The notes under the pieces were generated by a model that was not told where the DNA came from, searched no databases, and saw nothing but the letters and a program-made list of their open reading frames with translations. From the NCBI RefSeq assembly GCF_001865575.2, contig NZ_CP017562.2, positions 744,001 to 808,000 of the forward strand: DNA of 64,000 bases, read 5' to 3'. The position numbers and the translations under genes were made by a program. Origin of the DNA: Paraburkholderia sprentiae WSM5005 (GTDB lineage Bacteria; Pseudomonadota; Gammaproteobacteria; Burkholderiales; Burkholderiaceae). Every line of letters begins with the position of its first letter. The first letter of the stretch is position 1. Shown here piece after piece: positions 1 to 8,979 of the stretch.

Positions 1-262
1 GCTCGAGGTGCCTGGCGTGCTGACCCAGGCCGGCTTGACGGTCGCCCAGGTCGAGGACATGTACCGCTATCTGGCGATCGCCAACTACGAAGACCGCTTC
101 GTGATTCCGACCGCGCATCGCGAGTATGCGGAAGACGCGTTCGACCTGCGTTCGTCATGCGGCTTCTCGTTCGGCAACGGCTGTTCGGACGGCAAGTCGG
201 AAGCGAGCCTGTTCAGCACGAAGAAGGGCCGTCGCACGATCCCCATCCGGCAGGAGCCTTGA
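1..262 (+). CDS. narH: Respiratory nitrate reductase beta subunit, C-terminal end (partial)
   Basis: This is the C-terminal end of the iron-sulfur subunit that carries electrons from NarI to the NarG active site on the cytoplasmic face of the inner membrane. About 86 codons are visible and the rest lies left of the window. The tail contains NYEDRFVIPTAHREYAEDAF and SCGFSFGNGCS, typical of NarH C-termini. The TGA stop at 260-262 lies one base before the narJ ATG, so the genes are translationally coupled. The assignment is supported by narJ and narI immediately downstream. Confidence 0.9.
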   Translation, partial: LEVPGVLTQAGLTVAQVEDMYRYLAIANYEDRFVIPTAHREYAEDAFDLRSSCGFSFGNGCSDGKSEASLFSTKKGRRTIPIRQEP

Positions 263-263
263 C

Positions 264-1016
264 ATGAAATCGACTGGCGCGACACCGCCCGGAGTCGCTT
301 ACGCCGTGCTCGGCGCGTTGCTCGACTATCCGGACGAGCAGTTGCTGGCCGCGCTGCCCGAGGCGCGTCTACTGCTCGATGCCGAACGTGCGTTGACGCG
401 CGAATCGAAGGCCGGACTCGAACGGTTCCTCGACTACTGCGAAGCGCGCGATCTGATGACGCTGCAGGAGAACTATGTCGCGCAGTTCGACCGGGGCAGG
501 AACACGTCGCTGTATCTGTTCGAGCATGTGCATGGCGAATCGCGCGATCGCGGCCAGGCGATGATCGACCTGTTGCAGATGTACGAGCGGCACGGACTCT
601 TTCTTGCGTCTGGCGAACTGCCCGACTATCTGCCGGTGTTCCTTGAATATCTGTCGCGCCTGCCGCGCGACGAAGCGCGTGCATTGCTCACGGAAACGGC
701 GGAGATCCTGCAATCGATCGCGACTCAACTGACGAAGCGGGGCAGTGCCTACGGCTTCGTGGTCGGCGCGCTAGGGACACTCGCGGGCATCCGCGGTGCC
801 GACACACCGCGCGAACTCAGCGAAGACGATGCGCGGTCGCCGCCTGGCCCGGCTGATTATCACGCGCTCGACGCGGCCTGGGTCGACGAGCCGGTGCGCT
901 TCGGCGGCGCGCCCGCGCCGGCACAGGAGCCCATCCATTTTTACGACCGGCGTGCAGACGATGGCGCCCGCTCGACCCCGGCACCCAACCGCTCCCAGGA
1001 GAACCGGCATGGATGA
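264..1016 (+). CDS. narJ: Nitrate reductase molybdenum cofactor assembly chaperone NarJ
   Basis: NarJ is a cytoplasmic chaperone that binds apo-NarG and lets the molybdenum cofactor be inserted before the NarGH complex docks on NarI. The protein has 250 residues, close to the family norm. It includes YAVLGALLDYPDEQLL near the start, and the central helices with SLYLFEHVHGESRDRGQAM and GELPDYLPVFLEYL are diagnostic of the family. The ATG at 264 was chosen because it follows the narH stop directly; the frame stays open further upstream but only inside narH. The last 8 bases overlap narI. Confidence 0.93.
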   Translation: MKSTGATPPGVAYAVLGALLDYPDEQLLAALPEARLLLDAERALTRESKAGLERFLDYCEARDLMTLQENYVAQFDRGRNTSLYLFEHVHGESRDRGQAMIDLLQMYERHGLFLASGELPDYLPVFLEYLSRLPRDEARALLTETAEILQSIATQLTKRGSAYGFVVGALGTLAGIRGADTPRELSEDDARSPPGPADYHALDAAWVDEPVRFGGAPAPAQEPIHFYDRRADDGARSTPAPNRSQENRHG

Positions 1017-1692
1017 CTACTTCCATCAGTTCCTGTTCGGCATCTATCCGTACATCTGCCTCGTGGTGCTGTTGCTCGGCAGCCTGATCCGCTTCGACCG
1101 CGAGCAGTACACATGGAAGAGCGATTCATCGCAACTGCTGCGGCACGGTCAGCTGCGCCTCGGCAGCAACCTGTTCCACTGGGGCGTGATCGTGGTGGTG
1201 CTCGGCCATTTCATCGGGTTTCTCGCGCCGCACTGGCTGGTGGCGCCGATCCTGAGCGCTTCGGCTCACCAGCTCGCGGCGATGGTGGCCGGCGGCGTGT
1301 CGGGTGCCGTGGCCATCGTCGGCCTGACCATCCTGATTCATCGACGGCTGGTGGACACGCGCATTCGCCGCAACAGCCGCAGGTGGGACATCGCCATCGT
1401 GCTGATGCTGTGGGTGCAGCTCGCGCTCGGTCTCGGCACCGTCGCGCTGTCGATGCGCCACATGGACGGCGTGTTGTTCGAGCAACTGACCGACTATGTC
1501 AAAGGGATCGTCACGTTCCGGCCGGGCGTGGCGGGGCTGCTCGTCGGCGTGCCGCTGACCTATCAGCTACATATCGCGCTGGGCTTCACGATCTTCCTCG
1601 TCTCGCCGTTCACGCGGATGGTCCACATCTGGAGCGGGATCGCTTCGCTCGCCTATCTGATCCGTCCGTACCAGCTGGTACGCAAGCGTTGA
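1009..1692 (+). CDS. narI: Respiratory nitrate reductase gamma subunit (cytochrome b)
   Basis: NarI is the membrane-embedded di-haem b subunit that takes electrons from quinol and passes them to NarH. The protein has 227 residues and about five hydrophobic helices. It starts MDDYFHQFLFGIYPYICL, the usual NarI N-terminus. Histidines in the helices, including those of LFHWGVIVVVLGHFIGF and YQLHIALGFTIFL, are the expected haem ligands. The ATG at 1009 overlaps the end of narJ by 8 bases. Upstream sequence in the same frame is a narJ shadow. Confidence 0.93.
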   Translation: MDDYFHQFLFGIYPYICLVVLLLGSLIRFDREQYTWKSDSSQLLRHGQLRLGSNLFHWGVIVVVLGHFIGFLAPHWLVAPILSASAHQLAAMVAGGVSGAVAIVGLTILIHRRLVDTRIRRNSRRWDIAIVLMLWVQLALGLGTVALSMRHMDGVLFEQLTDYVKGIVTFRPGVAGLLVGVPLTYQLHIALGFTIFLVSPFTRMVHIWSGIASLAYLIRPYQLVRKR

Positions 1693-1702
1693 GGCGGCCG
1701 CG

Positions 1703-2518
1703 ATGAACACCATGCCGAGCTCCGGGCTCGCGGCAGGCACGGACGAAGACAGTAACGCGGCTGCCACGCTGAGCGTGAACGGCGTCGCCATCGATGCCGC
1801 GGCGCTCGCCGAGGAAGCGCGCCATCACGCCGACGCCGCCGATCCGCTCGCAGCCAGCCGGCGCGCGCTCGTGGTCCGGGAGTTGCTGAGGCAGCGCGCT
1901 CGCGCACTCGAACTGATCGAGGATGCCGTCGCGCTCGACGACGCCGCGCTCGATCGGCTGTTGCAACGCGAACTGTCGGTGCCGGCGGCGACCCGCGCGG
2001 ACTGTGAGCGCTACTACGCGAGCCATGCATCGCGCTTTCGCCGCAACGAAATCGTCTACGCGAGCCACATCCTGTTCGCGGTGACCGCGCACACGCCGCT
2101 CGCGTTGATTCGCGGCAAGGCCGAAGCGACGCTGGGCGCGGTGCTCGCCGCACCGGATAGCTTCGAAGCCGTGGCCCGCGAGGTGTCGAACTGCCCGTCC
2201 GGCGCGGTGGGGGGCAGCCTTGGCCAGCTGCTGCGCGGCGACAGCGTGCCCGAGTTCGAGCGCGCGCTGTTCGACACCCAGGAGACCGGCCTGCTGCCTC
2301 GCCTCGTCAATACGCGGTTCGGCTTTCACATCGTGCGCATCGAGCGTCGCGTAGCCGGCGTGTCGGTGGCGTTCGAGGACGTCGAGGCGCAGATCGCGGA
2401 ATTTCTCGACGAGCGCGTGCGGCACAAGGCGATGCAGCAGTACGTAACGATCCTCGCGTCGCGTGCCCGTATCGAAGGAATCGAACTGGGCGAGGCGAAC
2501 GGACCGCTGGTTCAATAG
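1703..2518 (+). CDS. Parvulin-type peptidyl-prolyl cis-trans isomerase
   Basis: This 271-residue protein is probably a PpiC/NifM-like isomerase. The parvulin domain covers roughly residues 110-220, with YASHILFAVT, GGSLGQLLRGDSVPEFERAL and GFHIVRIERRVAG as the family hallmarks. The N-terminal helical part resembles the SurA/NifM-type chaperone arm, and no signal peptide is seen, so it probably acts in the cytoplasm. It sits 10 bp after narI and 14 bp before narK, which makes it part of the nitrate operon. A role in folding or maturing nitrate reductase is inferred from that position. Confidence 0.85.
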   Translation: MNTMPSSGLAAGTDEDSNAAATLSVNGVAIDAAALAEEARHHADAADPLAASRRALVVRELLRQRARALELIEDAVALDDAALDRLLQRELSVPAATRADCERYYASHASRFRRNEIVYASHILFAVTAHTPLALIRGKAEATLGAVLAAPDSFEAVAREVSNCPSGAVGGSLGQLLRGDSVPEFERALFDTQETGLLPRLVNTRFGFHIVRIERRVAGVSVAFEDVEAQIAEFLDERVRHKAMQQYVTILASRARIEGIELGEANGPLVQ

Positions 2519-2532
2519 ACGACGGAGCTGGC

Positions 2533-3804
2533 ATGAGTGTACAGAGTGGTACCGGTCGATCTGCCGTGGAGCCGGTCGTTTCGGCGAAGGCGTGGTCGGT
2601 CCTGTTCGCGAGCACCTTCGCATTTCTCGTCTGTTTCGTCGTCTGGATGATGTTCGGCGTGCTCGGCGTGCCGTTGCGCGACGAGCTGCAACTGAACAGC
2701 ACCGAGTTCGGATTGCTGACATCGACGCCGGTGCTGACCGGGGCGTTGATGCGGCTGCCCCTCGGCACATGGACGGACCGTTTCGGCGGCCGTCTCGTGA
2801 TGACTGTGCTGTTGGTCGTCTGCGCGGTGCCGGTGTATGTGGTCAGCTATGCGACGGCGCTCTGGCAGTTTCTGCTGATCGGGCTTTTTCTCGGCTGTGT
2901 CGGTGCGTCGTTCGCCGTGGGTACGCCGTATGTCGCGCGCTTTTTTCCGCCAGCGCGCCGCGGCTTCGCGATGGGTTTCTTCGGTGCGGGCACCGCGGGC
3001 GCCGCGGTCAACCTGTTCGTCACACCATCGTTGCAGGCGGCCTATGGCTGGCGTTTCGTGCCGCGTGTCTATGCGGTCGCGCTGCTCGTGACTGCCGTGA
3101 TCTTCTGGTTTGCATCGGCGCCCGATCCGGGTGCGGGGCAAACGAAAGGTTCGTGGCTCGATGGGTTCAAGGTGCTGCGCAATCCGCACGTGTGGCGGTT
3201 GTGCCAGTACTACTCGATCACCTTTGGCGGCTTCACCGCGCTGTCGCTTTGGATTCCGCAATACCTGAAGGCGGAGTACGGGATGTCGCTGGTGATGGCA
3301 TCCATGTTCGCCGCGGGATTCTCGTTGCCGGGGTCGGTGCTGCGAGCGGTAGGCGGGGCGCTGGCCGATCGCCTCGGTGCGCATAGCGTGACCTGGTGGG
3401 GACTATGGGTCGCGTGGATTTGCCTGTTTTTGCTCTCCTATCCGCCGACTGATTTCGTGATTCACACGATCGACGGCACCGCGAGCATTCACCTGCGGGT
3501 GTCTGTCTATATGTTTGTCGCACTGGCCTTCGTGCTCGGCGGGGTGTTCGCGTTTGGCATGGCCTCGACCTTCAAGTACGTGGCCGACGATTTCGCGGAG
3601 AACATGGGCGTCGTCACGGGGATTGTCGGGCTCGCGGGGGGCCTTGGCGGATTCCTGCTGCCGATTATCTTCGGCATCCTGCTGGATTTTTTCAGGGTGC
3701 GCTCTACCTGCTTCATGTTTCTTTACGGGATCGTATGGGTTTCGCTGATCCTGATCTACCTGTCGGAAGTACGCCGTACACCGGTCGCGGGCCCCGTGGG
3801 ATAG
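2533..3804 (+). CDS. narK: Nitrate/nitrite transporter, NarK family (MFS)
   Basis: This 423-residue major facilitator protein has about twelve hydrophobic segments and presumably imports nitrate or exchanges it for nitrite across the inner membrane. The segment after TM1, MMFGVLGVPLRDELQL, and the TPVLTGALMRLPLGTWTDRFGG loop are typical of the NarK/NasA group. GFFGAGTAGAAVNLF and GVVTGIVGLAGGLGGFLLP match the glycine-rich nitrate signature helices. It is the last gene of the nitrate operon seen here, 14 bp after the isomerase. Family assignment is firm; the nitrate versus nitrite direction is not. Confidence 0.88.
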   Translation: MSVQSGTGRSAVEPVVSAKAWSVLFASTFAFLVCFVVWMMFGVLGVPLRDELQLNSTEFGLLTSTPVLTGALMRLPLGTWTDRFGGRLVMTVLLVVCAVPVYVVSYATALWQFLLIGLFLGCVGASFAVGTPYVARFFPPARRGFAMGFFGAGTAGAAVNLFVTPSLQAAYGWRFVPRVYAVALLVTAVIFWFASAPDPGAGQTKGSWLDGFKVLRNPHVWRLCQYYSITFGGFTALSLWIPQYLKAEYGMSLVMASMFAAGFSLPGSVLRAVGGALADRLGAHSVTWWGLWVAWICLFLLSYPPTDFVIHTIDGTASIHLRVSVYMFVALAFVLGGVFAFGMASTFKYVADDFAENMGVVTGIVGLAGGLGGFLLPIIFGILLDFFRVRSTCFMFLYGIVWVSLILIYLSEVRRTPVAGPVG

Positions 3805-3959
3805 CCGTGTATTTGCTGCGCGCAAGCTGTTGGCTGCGCATTTTTGCCGCTCGCCGGGACCGCCGCGCGGAAGTTGAGGCCGCAAACCGGCAGCACTGAG
3901 ATTCGCGCTGGCCGCGGGTTCGCCCGCCGGCCTGTTGCTTCGCTAATGGAGGTGCCCCG

Positions 3960-4631
3960 ATGAAACGCCGTGAACTGTTGGTTGCGCTGGCCGCAGGCGC
4001 GCTTGCCGAAAGTTCTATCAGCCTCGCGCAGGGGAGCGAGGCGCAATACACCAATGAGATTGCGCTGCCTAAGCCCAACGTCACAGGCACGGTCTCTCTC
4101 GAGGAAGCCATCGAGCGGCGCAGGTCCGTGCGCCGCTTCGCGCCAAAGCCGCTGCCTGTCGAGGCCATCGGCCAGTTGCTGTGGGCCGGGCAGGGCATTA
4201 CCAGCCCGGACGGCAAGCGCGCGGCTCCATCGGCCGGTGCTTTATACGCGCTTGAACTTTACGTGGTGACCCCGACCGAGGTGATGCACTACCTGCCTCG
4301 AGACCACCGGGCCGAGACGCGAACCACGCCGGACCTGCGCCCCGGGCTGAGGTCGCTTGCGGTCGATCAGGCGTCGGTCGAGGCGGCTCCGGCCTTGCTC
4401 GTGGTGGCCGCCGAGCCGAGTCGGCTATCGCAGAGGTATGGCGCGAGAGCCAATCTGTATGCGGATCTCGAGGTCGGGCATGCGACCCAGAACATGCTGC
4501 TGCAGGCCGTCGCGCTGGGGCTCGTCGCCGTGACCGTGGGCGCCGTCGACGGGGCTCCGGCGGCGCGCAAGCTCGGCCTGCCTCACGGCCAGACCGTCGT
4601 TTATCTGATCCCGGTAGGCTTTGCGGCCTGA
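3960..4631 (+). CDS. SagB-type nitroreductase-family oxidoreductase with exported-type N-terminus
   Basis: The protein has 223 residues. The FMN-dependent nitroreductase fold of the SagB/ThcOx subgroup spans roughly residues 45-222, with RRSVRRFAPKPLPVEAIGQL, SAGALYALELYVV and NMLLQAVALGLVAVTVGAVD as hallmarks. The first 25 residues (MKRRELLVALAAGALAESS) look like a signal or Tat-like leader, though a clear twin-arginine consensus is not complete. Substrate is unknown; this subgroup often oxidises heterocycles or is simply annotated as nitroreductase. It stands alone between narK and a minus-strand gene. Confidence 0.75.
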   Translation: MKRRELLVALAAGALAESSISLAQGSEAQYTNEIALPKPNVTGTVSLEEAIERRRSVRRFAPKPLPVEAIGQLLWAGQGITSPDGKRAAPSAGALYALELYVVTPTEVMHYLPRDHRAETRTTPDLRPGLRSLAVDQASVEAAPALLVVAAEPSRLSQRYGARANLYADLEVGHATQNMLLQAVALGLVAVTVGAVDGAPAARKLGLPHGQTVVYLIPVGFAA

Positions 4632-4663
4632 GTGGTTGGAGATGGGTCAAGCCTTGCCGTGGT

Positions 4664-4981
4664 CTACGGCTTGAGGGCTCGGACCTTGGGCAGTAGAGCG
4701 CCACGCGTTGGATTGCGCTCAATTTGCCGAACAACGGGGAGTAACGTATCGACACAGTCCAGCGCGTCCGCTAATCGCCCCAGCACGATGAGCGAGCGGG
4801 CCTTTTCGAGGCGACCGTGAAACACAGCGTCGCGCGGTCCGGCCGCTTCGAGCTGGTCGACGAGCTGTCCGATTTCGTCCTTGATGGGCATACAGTCGTT
4901 GGGCCATTGCGGGCCGATCCAGTTGCGTATTGCCCGCGTCAGCACCATGCAATCGTCGTATTCGCACCGCAAACTATCCAT
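4664..4981 (-). CDS. Small hypothetical protein
   Basis: This frame encodes 105 residues. The ATG at 4981 was chosen because GAGGG lies just upstream in the mRNA sense; a longer start at 5023 lacks a comparable site. The sequence reads like a folded, mostly helical cytoplasmic protein, with RLADALDCVDTLLPVVRQIE resembling a TPR-like helix pair. It has cysteines near the N-terminus (LRCEYDDCMVL). No family was recognised. The gene is convergent with the nitroreductase gene. Confidence 0.5.
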   Translation of the reverse strand: MDSLRCEYDDCMVLTRAIRNWIGPQWPNDCMPIKDEIGQLVDQLEAAGPRDAVFHGRLEKARSLIVLGRLADALDCVDTLLPVVRQIERNPTRGALLPKVRALKP

Positions 4982-5172
4982 GACCGCCCTCAGCCATATT
5001 GCGCCCGGCTTAATCGGGCACACGCTCGGTTGTCCGCTCGATTAGGGGGCAAACACCCGATTGCCGCTGCGTACCCGTGAATAAGGCAAGCGGTGCGCCA
5101 CGACTCGCTTGCGTCCGGCGAATACGGCGCAGTGACCGATATCGGCCTCGTGAACTCCGCTCTGCACGGTTG

Positions 5173-6114
5173 CTAGAGCGGGGCGCGACCATGTTCTCGC
5201 AATTCGGGCTCGAAGAAGATCCAGCGTGCGGACGGGAAGCGCGCCTTCAGATCGTTCTCGATTCGGTTGATGGTACGCACCAGCTCGCTGGCACTATCGT
5301 GTGGTTCGAGTTCGGCCTGAATCGCAATCACCAGATCCTCCGACCATTTCAATGCGATCAGGCTGACGATGCGCCGCACTTCGTTGCGCTCGCTCAGCCA
5401 CGCGTGCATCTCTTCGCGTATGCGCTGGTGCGCCGATTCACCCACGAGAAGCGACTTGATCTCGCTCATCGAAAACAGAGCCGAGGCCATCAGTACCAGG
5501 CCGACGCCGATACTGCCGAGCGCATCGTAAAGCGGATTTCCGGTGAGGACGGTGATGCCGATCGCGATCACGGAGACGAACACGCCCGCTACCGCGGCGA
5601 GATCCTCGCTGACCGACAGCATCACGGACGGCCTGCCGCTTTCCTTGAACCAGGTCAACAGCCCCCTGGCGCGATGCCGCCGCTCGATCGTGCGAACGGA
5701 GGCTCGCAGAGCGAGTGCCTCGATCACGCCGGACACGCACAATACGCCGATCGCTAGCAGAGGTCGTTCGAGCGGCGAGTGATGCATGGCTCGAAAACCG
5801 CCGATCACGATCGACGCAACGCCGCCGAAGATGAACAATTGCATCGCCACCAGCATTCCATAGAAATAGATCTCGCGACCGAAGCCGAATGGATGTTGCT
5901 CGTCGGGCATGGCGCGCGCCGCACGATGACCGACGAGCAGGACGAGCTGGTTCAGGCAGTCCGCGCTGGAGTGGACGGCCTCGGCGAGTGCCGACCCCGA
6001 GTTGGTATAGAACGCGACGGCGAACTTGCAGGCGGCGACAGCGATATTCGAAGCGAGAGCGTAATAGACCGCGCGTGGCGCAGACGATGTGAGCCGCCCG
6101 GCCCCGGCCCTCAT
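5173..6114 (-). CDS. Cation diffusion facilitator (CDF) family transporter
   Basis: This 313-residue protein exports divalent metal cations, probably zinc or a similar ion, by proton antiport. Six hydrophobic segments precede a cytoplasmic domain that ends FPSARWIFFEPELREHGRAP. Residues H48 and D52 (HSSAD) form the expected metal pair in TM2. In TM5 the usual HxxxD is replaced by SVSEDLAAVAG, a pattern known from the SLC30A9-like subgroup. The ATG at 6114 has a strong AGGAG about 8 bases upstream; the frame's further extension to 6888 is a shadow of the opposite-strand gene. Confidence 0.88.
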   Translation of the reverse strand: MRAGAGRLTSSAPRAVYYALASNIAVAACKFAVAFYTNSGSALAEAVHSSADCLNQLVLLVGHRAARAMPDEQHPFGFGREIYFYGMLVAMQLFIFGGVASIVIGGFRAMHHSPLERPLLAIGVLCVSGVIEALALRASVRTIERRHRARGLLTWFKESGRPSVMLSVSEDLAAVAGVFVSVIAIGITVLTGNPLYDALGSIGVGLVLMASALFSMSEIKSLLVGESAHQRIREEMHAWLSERNEVRRIVSLIALKWSEDLVIAIQAELEPHDSASELVRTINRIENDLKARFPSARWIFFEPELREHGRAPL

Positions 6115-6336
6115 GACCTTTTCTCCTGTTTCACGGCGAAAGCGGGCGATTCCCGACCCCTCGGAGATCAACAGCAAGAAGCAGACCTTCAGACGCCGGT
6201 CGATTGCAACAGAGTCGAGGTGCTGAAGCGTCCGTTGCAGTGTGCGAGCTCGAGGTCGGGACGATGCGCTTGCCAGGCAGCGTGTTTCGGGATATTCACT
6301 GATGTGTTGCGCTACGCTTGGGCAAAGGCTCCTGAA

Positions 6337-6813
6337 ATGAAACCTACCACTGCCGGGCATCAATCGAACCGGCCCACGTTGAGTACGGACAAATCCAGTC
6401 TGCGGGAAGCAACCGACGCGGTCGTGCGCTTCGTCGAGGAACTCCAGGCCGGCTGGGACCAGCATGACGCTGACCTGTCGAACCGCCACTTTGCCGCGGA
6501 CATCATATGGGGCAGCCCGTTCGGTGCGTCTGTCGATGGCTATGCGGAGCTGCATCCGATCCATGCCCGTTTGAAGCGATCCGCAACGGGCGGCAATGCT
6601 TCCCGCTTCGAAATCGTCAGTGTCCGTGCGCCCGCTCTCGGCGTGGCCGTCGCACAGGTCCGGCGCGTCGCGCTCGGCCCGGACGGACAAACGATAGAAC
6701 CGTCCGATGACCTTACGGCGTCGTTCTCCGAGATGGCACTTTACGTACTGGTATGCCGGGACGGCGTCTGGTGGGTCGCGGCAGGGCAGAACACACCCAT
6801 TCGACCTGCCTGA
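6337..6813 (+). CDS. SnoaL-like / SgcJ-type NTF2-fold protein
   Basis: This 158-residue protein has the NTF2-like pattern of the SgcJ/EcaC family: VRFVEELQAGWDQHDADLSN, then FAADIIWGSPFGA, then ALYVLVCRDGVWWVAAGQNT. Members are cytoplasmic, small and of mostly unknown substrate. The ATG at 6337 was chosen because the domain starts shortly after it; upstream codons in the frame are antisense to the CDF gene. It diverges from the CDF gene and its stop lies 14 bp before the next start. Confidence 0.75.
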   Translation: MKPTTAGHQSNRPTLSTDKSSLREATDAVVRFVEELQAGWDQHDADLSNRHFAADIIWGSPFGASVDGYAELHPIHARLKRSATGGNASRFEIVSVRAPALGVAVAQVRRVALGPDGQTIEPSDDLTASFSEMALYVLVCRDGVWWVAAGQNTPIRPA

Positions 6814-6827
6814 TAGCGCGAGCACGC

Positions 6828-8546
6828 ATGCGGAACTCCCACAAGCCAGTAGCCGCCGGGCTCCCAGCCGCACTCGCGACGCCGACAATCAGCGGCTCCT
6901 TGCTCGCGCTGGTGTTCTGGTGGCCGTCACTGACACCCACGCTCATTCCGCGGTCGTGGGGAACGCAAACCGTGATCGGCGCGATCTGTCTGGCCACCGG
7001 CTATGGGATCGGTACATTGGCCGGCTGTGGGGTGCATCGGCTATTGGAGCGGTCGGGACGTTTGCCAGGCGGCGAGGCGCGCCGGAGCAGCTGGATCGTT
7101 CTGGCGGCTGCCTGGCTCATTGCGCTATTCATCGGCTCGAAGCTATGGCTTGGCTGGCAGAACGAGCAACGCAGCTTCATGGGAATGACGTCCATCGTCT
7201 GGTGGGACGGCGTGCTGATGGGCGTGCTCTCGCCGTTCGCCGCCGTGCTACTCGTGGTGGTCGGGCGGGTCATGGCCCGCGGGGTCGCCGCGGTGAAGCG
7301 GGTCATTCAGGGCCACGTGGCGTCGATCGTGTCGGTGCCGGCAACAACACTGCTCGTCATCGTGATTGGCATCACGCTTGGCCGCGGAGTCGCGCTTCCA
7401 GCCCTCGCCGCGGCCGCCAACTTCGTCCACGGACGGGCGAACGAAGACACGACTGAGGGCATCGCGGCGCCCGAGTCGTCAGCGGTGTCCGGCAGCAGCG
7501 GATCGTTGGTCGCATGGGACAGCTTGGGGCGCATGGGACGCGACTTCGCGGCAACGGCCACAAGCAGGCAGCAGCTCGCGATGTTCCATGGAACCGATGC
7601 GCGGCTCGTTGATCCAGTGAGAGTTTACGTAGGGGTGCGTTCCGCGGACTCCATCGAGCGGCGCGCGCAACTCGCGGTCCGCGAACTGGAGCGCGCGGGC
7701 GGATTCGACCGGAAACTGCTGATCGTGTGGGTGCCCACCGGCACGGGCTGGATCGTCCCCAAGGCCGCGACGTCCGTCGAGCAACTGCACCGTGGCGACA
7801 CGGCGATCGTGGCGATCCAATACTCTTTCCTGCCCAGCCGGCTCGCCATCTTCATGGATGCCGGACTTGCTAACGAGGCGGGTATCGCTCTCTTCAACGC
7901 CGTTCGCGCCCGGTGGTCAAAGCTCCCGCCGCCAAGGCGGCCGAAGCTTGTCCTGTTCGGCAAGAGCCTCGGTGCCGCGGGGGTGGAGGCGCCGTTCGTG
8001 GGGGCCGACGCATCTGAGTCGGTGTCCAACATGGTGGCCCGCACGGATGGCGTGGTGATCGCGGGCGCCAAACAAAGCAATCCTATCCATGCGCAACTCA
8101 CTCGCGAGCGCGATCCTGGGTCGCCCTTCTGGCAGCCGATCTTCAATGGGGGGCGCGCGGTACGGTTCTTGAACCGCGATCCCGATCAGATGAAACTGGA
8201 CGCCAATTGGCCGGCGCCGCGAATCGTATACCTTCAGCATCCGGCCGATCCGGCCGTGTTCTGGAGTGCCAAGGCGTTCTGGTGGCCGCCAGAATGGCTC
8301 GCTCGGCCGCGCGGCTTCGACGTGCCTGACGCCATGCGCTGGTTTCCCATCGTCTCGGGCGTGCAGGCGGTGGCCGATCTGATTTTCCAGCTCGGCGTGC
8401 CGCCGGGTTTTGGTCACAACTATTCGTCGTTGGACTACGTCAGAGGATGGGCCAGCGTGATGCCTCCCGACGGTTGGACGGACGCCGACACCGATCGGCT
8501 GGCCCGGTTCATCGACCGGACCGCTGGCGACGAATCAGAGCCGTGA
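6828..8546 (+). CDS. Membrane-anchored alpha/beta-hydrolase (Abhydrolase_9 type)
   Basis: This protein has 572 residues. The N-terminal 210 residues contain about four or five membrane helices (SLLALVFWWPSLTPTLIP, AAWLIALFIGSKLWLGW). The C-terminal 350 residues form a hydrolase domain with a nucleophile elbow GKSLGAAG (catalytic Ser) and a late FGHNYSSLDYV containing the likely His. This matches the Abhydrolase_9_N plus Abhydrolase_9 architecture, whose physiological substrate is not established. The ATG at 6828 follows the previous stop by 14 bp. Confidence 0.82.
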   Translation: MRNSHKPVAAGLPAALATPTISGSLLALVFWWPSLTPTLIPRSWGTQTVIGAICLATGYGIGTLAGCGVHRLLERSGRLPGGEARRSSWIVLAAAWLIALFIGSKLWLGWQNEQRSFMGMTSIVWWDGVLMGVLSPFAAVLLVVVGRVMARGVAAVKRVIQGHVASIVSVPATTLLVIVIGITLGRGVALPALAAAANFVHGRANEDTTEGIAAPESSAVSGSSGSLVAWDSLGRMGRDFAATATSRQQLAMFHGTDARLVDPVRVYVGVRSADSIERRAQLAVRELERAGGFDRKLLIVWVPTGTGWIVPKAATSVEQLHRGDTAIVAIQYSFLPSRLAIFMDAGLANEAGIALFNAVRARWSKLPPPRRPKLVLFGKSLGAAGVEAPFVGADASESVSNMVARTDGVVIAGAKQSNPIHAQLTRERDPGSPFWQPIFNGGRAVRFLNRDPDQMKLDANWPAPRIVYLQHPADPAVFWSAKAFWWPPEWLARPRGFDVPDAMRWFPIVSGVQAVADLIFQLGVPPGFGHNYSSLDYVRGWASVMPPDGWTDADTDRLARFIDRTAGDESEP

Positions 8547-8572
8547 GCGAACTGAACGTGACCTCGCACGGC

Positions 8573-8965
8573 TCACTCGATCTGCCTGTACCGAGTGTCC
8601 CCGCGGACGAGCTGCAACTGTTTCGAAACGATAAGAAACTGTTCGTCACTGATCGTACACTCACGTTCGCCTATCTCGTACACAGCCACCACCTTGATCT
8701 TATTTCCGTTTCGCTCCTCAAAGGTAATCTGATAGACCCCGCGCCACATTGGTTCGCCATCCTCATATTTACCGATCTTCTCGGATGCGAGTCGCACCGC
8801 CCTGGTTTTCGTGGCGTCGAAATCCAGCGAGAGAATGTCAGTTTTTCTTAGCGCCATCTGGGCCACATAGGCCGGAAACTCGTCGCCGCATGGCGGATAG
8901 GGTCCGGGTTCCGCCAAACATAGCGCGGGAAGGGATAGCAGCAGGACTGCGAGAGCGCGTTTCAT
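8573..8965 (-). CDS. Small secreted protein, tandem paralogue 3 (candidate immunity protein)
   Basis: This gene encodes 130 residues with a clear signal peptide, MKRALAVLLLSLPALCLA, so the mature protein is periplasmic. Two cysteines (PPCGDEF and RECTIS) could pair. It shares the framework ASEKIGKYEDGE, W..VY.ITF..RNGNK and a C-terminal QIE with the two upstream copies, but it is the most diverged of the three. It lies last in a run below a DUF2778 effector-like gene. A role as periplasmic immunity protein is inferred from gene order and export signal, not from a recognised family. Confidence 0.7.
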   Translation of the reverse strand: MKRALAVLLLSLPALCLAEPGPYPPCGDEFPAYVAQMALRKTDILSLDFDATKTRAVRLASEKIGKYEDGEPMWRGVYQITFEERNGNKIKVVAVYEIGERECTISDEQFLIVSKQLQLVRGDTRYRQIE

Positions 8966-8979
8966 GGATTCGAAGGACC

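Noticed and set aside
5779..6336. Plus-strand extension of the SnoaL-like gene
   Set aside because: It is antisense to the CDF gene and unlike any protein family; the domain and a good start lie at 6337.
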